From: Acetobacter sp. UBA5411
GTDB taxonomy: Bacteria; Pseudomonadota; Alphaproteobacteria; Acetobacterales; Acetobacteraceae
Assembly: GCF_002409645.1 (NCBI RefSeq)
Contig: NZ_DHNR01000031.1
Span: forward strand, 255,974 to 319,973
Length of the DNA stretch: 64,000 bases
Reading direction: 5' to 3'
Part shown: positions 60,727 through 64,000 of the stretch, one piece after another
How positions within the stretch are numbered: position 1 is the first letter of the stretch
Layout of the letters: every line of letters begins with the position of its first letter
Notes under the pieces: generated by a model
Seen by the model: the letters and a program-made list of their open reading frames with translations, nothing else
What the model was told of the DNA's origin: nothing
The model's database searches: none
Made by a program: the position numbers and the translations under genes

Positions 60727-63700
60727 TTGGCCAGACGTTCGACAGCCCGAGGTCGCTCCCGATCCTCTTCCGGAACGGCAGTGGCGGAAGCTCTGAGCGC
60801 AGAGATTGCAGATGACAACGATTCGGCCATAGCGGGCCTCATAACGCCGCAGGACCGGGAAAACTGGGAAAAATGGGCCTGTGAGCAGGCCCAGAATTCA
60901 TTCGATAATGGGGAAGCCTGCTGGAAGGCAGGGGATACTGTCGGCGCGCTCGGGTGGTTGGAGCGTGCTCACCGGATGACCTCCGACAGTCCGAATGTGA
61001 TGCTGCTTCTCGCCGTGGTCCGACAGGCCTGCGGAAACGGCACCGGAGCGATCGCTCTTCTTGAAACACTGACAGCCCGCCATGACGTGGCCCGACTCTG
61101 GTGCATGCTCGCGGCCGCCTGTCTCAGGCAAGGCCAGGTGGAAGCGGCGGTCGGTGCATTGAAGCGGGCGCTTTCGTGTCATGTCTGCACAGAAGACATG
61201 GCTCTTCTGGCTGATCGGATCATAGCGGCGGCGGGCTGTCCCGGCTGGTGTGGGCTGGATGATCTGGGCGCGATCAGGGTAGGCGGTGACATCAGTCGTC
61301 TGCTTGCGGTTGATGCGGATCGCCGTCCAGCCCGGCGTAAAAAGCGGCTCTCTTCGGTATCCGATCGACTGACTGTCCTTGTTGATGGTGAGGTCTGTCC
61401 TATCCTGCGGGACGAAATCGGCCTGCTGCATCCAGACACGCCGGATGATTTCTGGAGCACGGACCATCTGGAAGTTCTGTGGGATGGTTATCCGCTTCCG
61501 GGCAGCCCGCTTTATCCTTCCGTGGCCATGCGGGTCGAAGGGCTGGTTGAAGCGGCGGATGAGGGTGTTGTCGGATGGGTGTGGCATCCGGCCAATCCGG
61601 ATCGAGCTCCTTTGCTGCGGGTTCTTGAAGCCTCTACAGACCGTGAGATCATGACGTTTACGGCGGAAGAGCTTTCACCGGACGCCAACTCCGACATTCC
61701 CTTGTCCCGCTTTCGGCAGATTGCCCTGTCAGGCGAAGATTTGCCTGCGGGCTCGATTCGAATTGTTGATGAAACGGGGCGGGATCTGACAGGCAGCCCT
61801 CTCGAGCCGGGGCGTGTATCCTCAACGTCCAGAAGCAAAAAACAGGCCTCTCGCAAGAAATCACGTTTGACGCCGGCCTCGACAAAAACCCGAAGCTCCA
61901 GTGCCGCCGTGCTGATTGTCATTCCGGTCTATCGCGACGTGGCAGGCACAAAGGCCTGTCTTGAAAGCGTGCTGGCGTCGCTACCGACCGCATCCCGCAA
62001 TAGCCCCCGTGTTCTGGTCATCAATGATGCATCGCCGGAGCCGGAGATGGCGCTGATGTTGCGTGGTTTTGCGAAAGACCCACGAGTCGCCGTGAAAGAC
62101 AATACGGTCAATCTTGGGTTTGTCGCGACGGCCAATCTTGGTCTGGAGGCGGCCCTGTCCGGTCAGGCTCGCGCCCGTGATATCGTGCTGCTGAACAGCG
62201 ACACGCTTGTCGCCGGTGACTGGCTTGAAGAGTTGCAGATGGTTGCCTGGAGTGCGCCTGAGATCGGCACGGTCACGCCGCTGTCGAACGATGCGACCAT
62301 TCTGTCCTATCCGAATGTGGTCGAGACAAACCCGACACCCACGCTCGACCAGACGGCCATTTTGATGAAGCTGGCCCGCTCCGCCAACAAGGGCGTGGCC
62401 ATCGATATTCCGACGGGGCACGGGTTCTGCCTCTATATCCGTCATAACTGTCTGGAACAGACAGGCCTGTTGCGCGCCGATCTGTTTGCGCAGGGCTATG
62501 GTGAGGAAAATGATTTCTGCCTGCGCGCCTCTCAGGCGGGATGGCGGAATGTCGCGGCTCCCGGAGCGTATGTTGCGCATGTGGGGTCGGTCTCGTTCGG
62601 AGCCACCCGCACCGGCCTGCTCCGGCGCAATCTGGCCCTGCTCAATCGGATGTATCCCGATTACAACGTGCTGATCGCCGAGCATGTGGCTGCCGATCCG
62701 TTATTCGAGACGCGACGGAAGATTGATCTTCTGCGCTGGCGTCGGGCGGCGCGTCTGTATTCCCGGGAAAATTCTTCCGGTGAGCCATGCCCGGTCGTGC
62801 TGATGGTGACGCATGATTATGGCGGCGGTGTCGAGCGGGTAGTGCGTCAGCGTGCGGCCATGTTGAAAGCCGCGGGGGTTCGTGCCGTGTTGATCCGGCC
62901 GGTCAAAAAGGGCTGTCGCATTGAGGGCGGAGTGGACGAGGATGATATTCTGTCCGCTTCCTTTCCGAATCTGCGTTTCAGTCTGCCGACCGAATGGCCG
63001 CGCCTGCTTCGCCTGCTGACGGCAGATCCTGTCGATCATATCGAATGGCACCATGCCAGCGGCCATCACATGGCCATGCGGGAAATCGCGTCCGTGCTTG
63101 GTGTTCCCTACGATGTGTATGTGCATGATTATATCTGGTTCTGCCCCCGTATCTCTCTTGTAGGCAGGACACGTCGTTACTGTGGCGAACCGGATGTCGC
63201 CACCTGCGAGGCATGCGTGACGACGCAGGGCCGGAGTGTGGATGACGACATGCCGGTTGCCGATTATGTCTTGCGGTCGGCCAAGGAACTGGAAGCGGCA
63301 CGGTCGGTGATCGTTCCCTCCGACGATACGGCTCAGCGGATGCGCCGCCATTTCCCCGCGCTTGAGCCGGTTATTGCTCCTCTTGAGGATGACCGTCCTG
63401 ATCTGTCGCTGGCGCAGTACTGTCGACTTTTTCCGTCATCGTCCTCTCAGGGCTCCATCATGGGTCTGCCGCGTACGCCCGGGCGCTTCCGGGTCTGCGT
63501 GGTCGGGGCGATCGGCAAGGAAAAAGGCTATGATGTCCTGCTGGCTGCCGCACGGGAGGCGCGTGAGCAGGGGCGTCCAATAGAATACGTGATTGTCGGG
63601 CACACACCCGACGACGCGGCCCTGATGGAAACCGGCCATGTCTATGTCACAGGCTGTTATCGTGAAGAGGAAGCGACTGCGCTGATTCGGGCACAGCAAC

Positions 63701-63924
63701 CGGATTATGGGCTTATTCCGTCGATATGGCCTGAAACATGGTGTTTCGCTCTGGGCGTGACATGGCGGGCGGGGCTGAATGCTGCGGCTTTCGACCTGGG
63801 AGCTGTTGCAGACCGGATACGGACAACAGGAAGAGGCCATATCCTGCCGCTTGGTATATCGGCAGAGCAGTTTAACGTGATATTGATTTCTCTCTGTCAG
63901 CACTCAGTCGAAAGGCCATCGTGA
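60727..63924 (+). CDS. Large TPR-GT2-GT4 glycosyltransferase
   Basis: 1065 residues from TTG 60727, six bases after the SLR stop. About residues 55-165 are TPR-like (WKAGDTVGALGWLERAHRMT). A region of unknown fold (about 170-360) and a Lys/Ser-rich linker follow. GT2 domain: LIVIPVYRDVAGTKACLESVL near 395, VINDASPEPEM, LLNSDTLVAGDW near 488 and EENDFCLRASQAGW. GT4 domain from about 690: VLMVTHDYGGGVERVV, and CVVGAIGKEKGYDVLLAA near 925. Such multi-domain enzymes build surface glycans or glycosylate exported proteins. The link to the secretion genes is by position. The protein ends inside the window, and the C-terminal GT4 half is complete to a normal end. Confidence 0.88.
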   Translation: MARRSTARGRSRSSSGTAVAEALSAEIADDNDSAIAGLITPQDRENWEKWACEQAQNSFDNGEACWKAGDTVGALGWLERAHRMTSDSPNVMLLLAVVRQACGNGTGAIALLETLTARHDVARLWCMLAAACLRQGQVEAAVGALKRALSCHVCTEDMALLADRIIAAAGCPGWCGLDDLGAIRVGGDISRLLAVDADRRPARRKKRLSSVSDRLTVLVDGEVCPILRDEIGLLHPDTPDDFWSTDHLEVLWDGYPLPGSPLYPSVAMRVEGLVEAADEGVVGWVWHPANPDRAPLLRVLEASTDREIMTFTAEELSPDANSDIPLSRFRQIALSGEDLPAGSIRIVDETGRDLTGSPLEPGRVSSTSRSKKQASRKKSRLTPASTKTRSSSAAVLIVIPVYRDVAGTKACLESVLASLPTASRNSPRVLVINDASPEPEMALMLRGFAKDPRVAVKDNTVNLGFVATANLGLEAALSGQARARDIVLLNSDTLVAGDWLEELQMVAWSAPEIGTVTPLSNDATILSYPNVVETNPTPTLDQTAILMKLARSANKGVAIDIPTGHGFCLYIRHNCLEQTGLLRADLFAQGYGEENDFCLRASQAGWRNVAAPGAYVAHVGSVSFGATRTGLLRRNLALLNRMYPDYNVLIAEHVAADPLFETRRKIDLLRWRRAARLYSRENSSGEPCPVVLMVTHDYGGGVERVVRQRAAMLKAAGVRAVLIRPVKKGCRIEGGVDEDDILSASFPNLRFSLPTEWPRLLRLLTADPVDHIEWHHASGHHMAMREIASVLGVPYDVYVHDYIWFCPRISLVGRTRRYCGEPDVATCEACVTTQGRSVDDDMPVADYVLRSAKELEAARSVIVPSDDTAQRMRRHFPALEPVIAPLEDDRPDLSLAQYCRLFPSSSSQGSIMGLPRTPGRFRVCVVGAIGKEKGYDVLLAAAREAREQGRPIEYVIVGHTPDDAALMETGHVYVTGCYREEEATALIRAQQPDYGLIPSIWPETWCFALGVTWRAGLNAAAFDLGAVADRIRTTGRGHILPLGISAEQFNVILISLCQHSVERPS

Positions 63925-64000
63925 AGAGTTCTATTCAAACAGAGATCAATTGCCGCCTTGTCTGTCTGCTTTAGTAAGAATTCTGTTGAAAAAGTCGCTT
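63925..64000. other. Window end after the large glycosyltransferase
   Basis: 76 bases with no start of a further gene that can be supported. The cluster may continue beyond the window. Confidence 0.4.

Overview
The window reads as chromosome of an acetic acid bacterium (Acetobacteraceae, Alphaproteobacteria). This is inferred from: a lexA gene under a direct-repeat box of the alphaproteobacterial type (GAAC-N7-GAAC); a strongly conserved alphaproteobacterial gene set (glnE, rho, metH, a DUF3971/AsmA-like giant, a fused LplT-Aas protein); a polyol permease of the RbtT/DalT type; and moderately GC-rich coding DNA separated by clearly AT-rich gaps. Genus cannot be fixed from sequence reading alone. 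I see no insertion sequence, prophage, CRISPR array or rRNA. One tRNA (Gly, anticodon GCC) is present.

Layout. 1-5.3 kb: 3' end of metC, lexA with its own LexA box, a TonB-dependent receptor (minus) behind a perfect Zur-type palindrome, and a sugar porter (minus). 6.2-8.5 kb: an operon of a polyprenyl-phosphate GT2 glycosyltransferase, a PIG-V-like membrane glycosyltransferase and a small exported protein, preceded by a long AT-rich gap. 8.7-13 kb (minus): a glycine-rich exported protein, a BCP peroxiredoxin and glnE. 13-19 kb (plus): an AsmA-like envelope protein, a COG0523 (CobW-like) GTPase paired with a WD40 protein, then tRNA-Gly (minus). 19.3-22.2 kb (minus): a PLP-fold enzyme of unknown function coupled to a histidine phosphatase that carries a one-base frameshift. 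22.3-27 kb: rmlB-rmlA-rmlC-rmlD (dTDP-L-rhamnose) and a rhamnosyltransferase-like GT2. 27.5-32.3 kb: a CorA-type transporter, an exported unknown, rho, a universal stress protein and a CrcB/FluC fluoride channel. 32.6-41 kb: LplT-acyltransferase-acyl-ACP synthetase fusion behind two operator palindromes, a Tat-exported phospholipase C, and a polyol permease (minus). 41-48 kb: a DsbA-like thiol protein, then an operon of two FAD oxidoreductases and an FGGY kinase followed by an APC permease. 48-54 kb (minus): a multicopper oxidase and metH. 54.4-64 kb: a short CxCC protein, then a type I secretion ABC transporter, HlyD adaptor, Sel1-repeat protein and a 1065-residue TPR-GT2-GT4 glycosyltransferase.

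Themes. Envelope glycosylation recurs three times (6-8 kb, 22-27 kb, 61-64 kb). Zinc handling may link the Zur-boxed receptor, the COG0523/WD40 pair and perhaps the CxCC protein. A roughly 80-bp nested palindrome occurs twice in full and once as a half copy, each just downstream of a gene, probably serving as terminator. The least explained parts are the secretion/glycosylation cluster at the right end, the PLP enzyme/phosphatase pair and the FAD-FAD-kinase-permease operon.
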